NCBI GenBank assembly: GCA_018881555.1
Contig: JACAXG010000034.1
Location: 3,978,615-4,042,614, forward strand
From: Amblyornis subalaris
Taxonomy: Eukaryota; Chordata; Aves; Passeriformes; Ptilonorhynchidae
Direction: 5' to 3'
DNA: 64,000 nt
In this document: positions 63,161-64,000 of the stretch, piece by piece
How the letters are laid out: each line of letters starts with the position of its first letter
How positions within the stretch are numbered: the stretch's first letter is position 1
The notes under the pieces: generated by a model
The model's input: the letters and a program-made list of their open reading frames with translations, nothing else
Database searches by the model: none
Told to the model about the DNA's origin: nothing
Position numbers and translations under genes: made by a program

Positions 63161-64000
63161 GTATGTAACTATTCTCTTAAGCAATAATTAAAATGCTTAA
63201 AGCATTAAGCCTTACAGCAATAACTGAAGGGAAGATGAAGTGTGAATATTTGATCTAGACACTCATATATAAGATGCTTCTGGAAAAGAGTAAGGAGTTG
63301 CCTCTTTGGCAGGAGGTCCAAACTTTAAAGTCTCTACATTCTTAGGATTTTGAAACCCCTTTGGTGGTTGGTATTTTTGGCAAAAATCACGTCAGCTAGT
63401 TCTTCTCTCTAGCCCAGAGAAGGGGCAACACTGACATTTATTTATATGTACCATGGAATTGATTACACTGACAGCAACACATTGATTTCAAACCATAAAA
63501 CTAAGCAGCCTGCTCCTTATGAGCTGTAAAGATTATTTCCTACATTACAGGGATGTTTTATGCATTCATTAACCCATGCAGGCCAGGTTCGCATTCAGAA
63601 AAGTTGGGGGTTTTTTGACAAAAGCATGCATTTCAAGTTTCCTTGCTCTGCTCCTCTGCTTCAGGAGCACACTTCCCAGCAAAAGGGGACATAGTTAACA
63701 CGTGGCTGAGTCATGGAGCTAATGGTATAATTAGAAAACACAGGCTTGGTACACCCACATACAGCTAATATGCAGAACAGTCATTCCTGATGTGCAGTAG
63801 CAAATGTTAAGGCAGAATCTACCAGCACACTGTGAACCCAAGTTTTCTGCTGAAAAAAAGGTATTTGTGGTTCAGGGTTCTTTTCTCGCCCTTTTTTATT
63901 ATTATTTTTTAGCCACAAAGGGAAGCTTTATCTCTTNTATAAAACACACAGATAGCATCCTAGAACGCCTTAATTCTGATTTCAACAAGCATCCTTAACT
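63161..64000 (+). other. Start of copy 2 intron, window end
   Basis: No second coding exon resembling [14 protein letters not shown] is present. AT-rich intronic sequence only. Confidence 0.6.

Noticed and set aside
1..64000. CRISPR arrays, operons, tRNA or rRNA genes
   Set aside because: None seen; the window is vertebrate nuclear DNA with intron-split genes.

Overview
The window is vertebrate nuclear DNA, almost certainly from a bird. Its genes are split into short exons by GT-AG introns, the spacers are AT-rich, and several fragments of the avian CR1 LINE (3' tail of the TTCTGTGATT type) and avian-type LTR pieces are visible. Scattered single N bases mark assembly ambiguities. The gene order DAW1 - CCL20 - SLC19A3 matches the order I know from human chromosome 2q36, which supports all three calls.

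Layout. (1) 1-5.64 kb: no gene recognised; one CR1 fragment. (2) 5.71-24.89 kb, minus strand: complete DAW1 (WDR69), 13 coding exons, 415 codons, a cytoplasmic WD40 factor for preassembly and transport of ciliary outer-arm dynein. Its promoter is a CpG island near 24.6-25.0 kb with a perfect NRF1 palindrome and an RFX X-box-like site. (3) 25-32.8 kb: AT-rich spacer with one CR1. (4) 32.86-35.24 kb, minus strand: complete CCL20 chemokine gene, 4 exons, 100 codons, with TATA box, kappa-B-like site, an AU-rich 3'UTR and a probable solo LTR in intron 3. (5) 35.4-51.3 kb: mostly unexplained; an unidentified 157-codon uninterrupted ORF (35.77-36.24 kb, minus), an LTR-type repeat (39.8-40.56 kb), a possible tiny cysteine-rich secreted-peptide gene (45.5-45.7 kb, plus) and a CR1 tail. 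(6) 51.35-57.43 kb, plus strand: complete SLC19A3-type thiamine transporter gene, 5 coding exons, 493 codons. (7) 63.01-63.16 kb, plus strand: first coding exon of a second, tandem SLC19A3-type gene that runs off the window.

The three genes have unrelated jobs (cilia assembly, CCR6 chemotaxis, thiamine uptake); they are neighbours by conserved synteny, not an operon. The most notable points are the tandem thiamine-transporter pair with diverged first exons, the abrupt GC-rich block that coincides with exon 3 of the first copy, the possible small secreted peptide, and the unidentified 157-codon ORF. Exon boundaries were read by eye from splice sites, reading phase and family similarity; human comparisons are from memory and should be rechecked by alignment.
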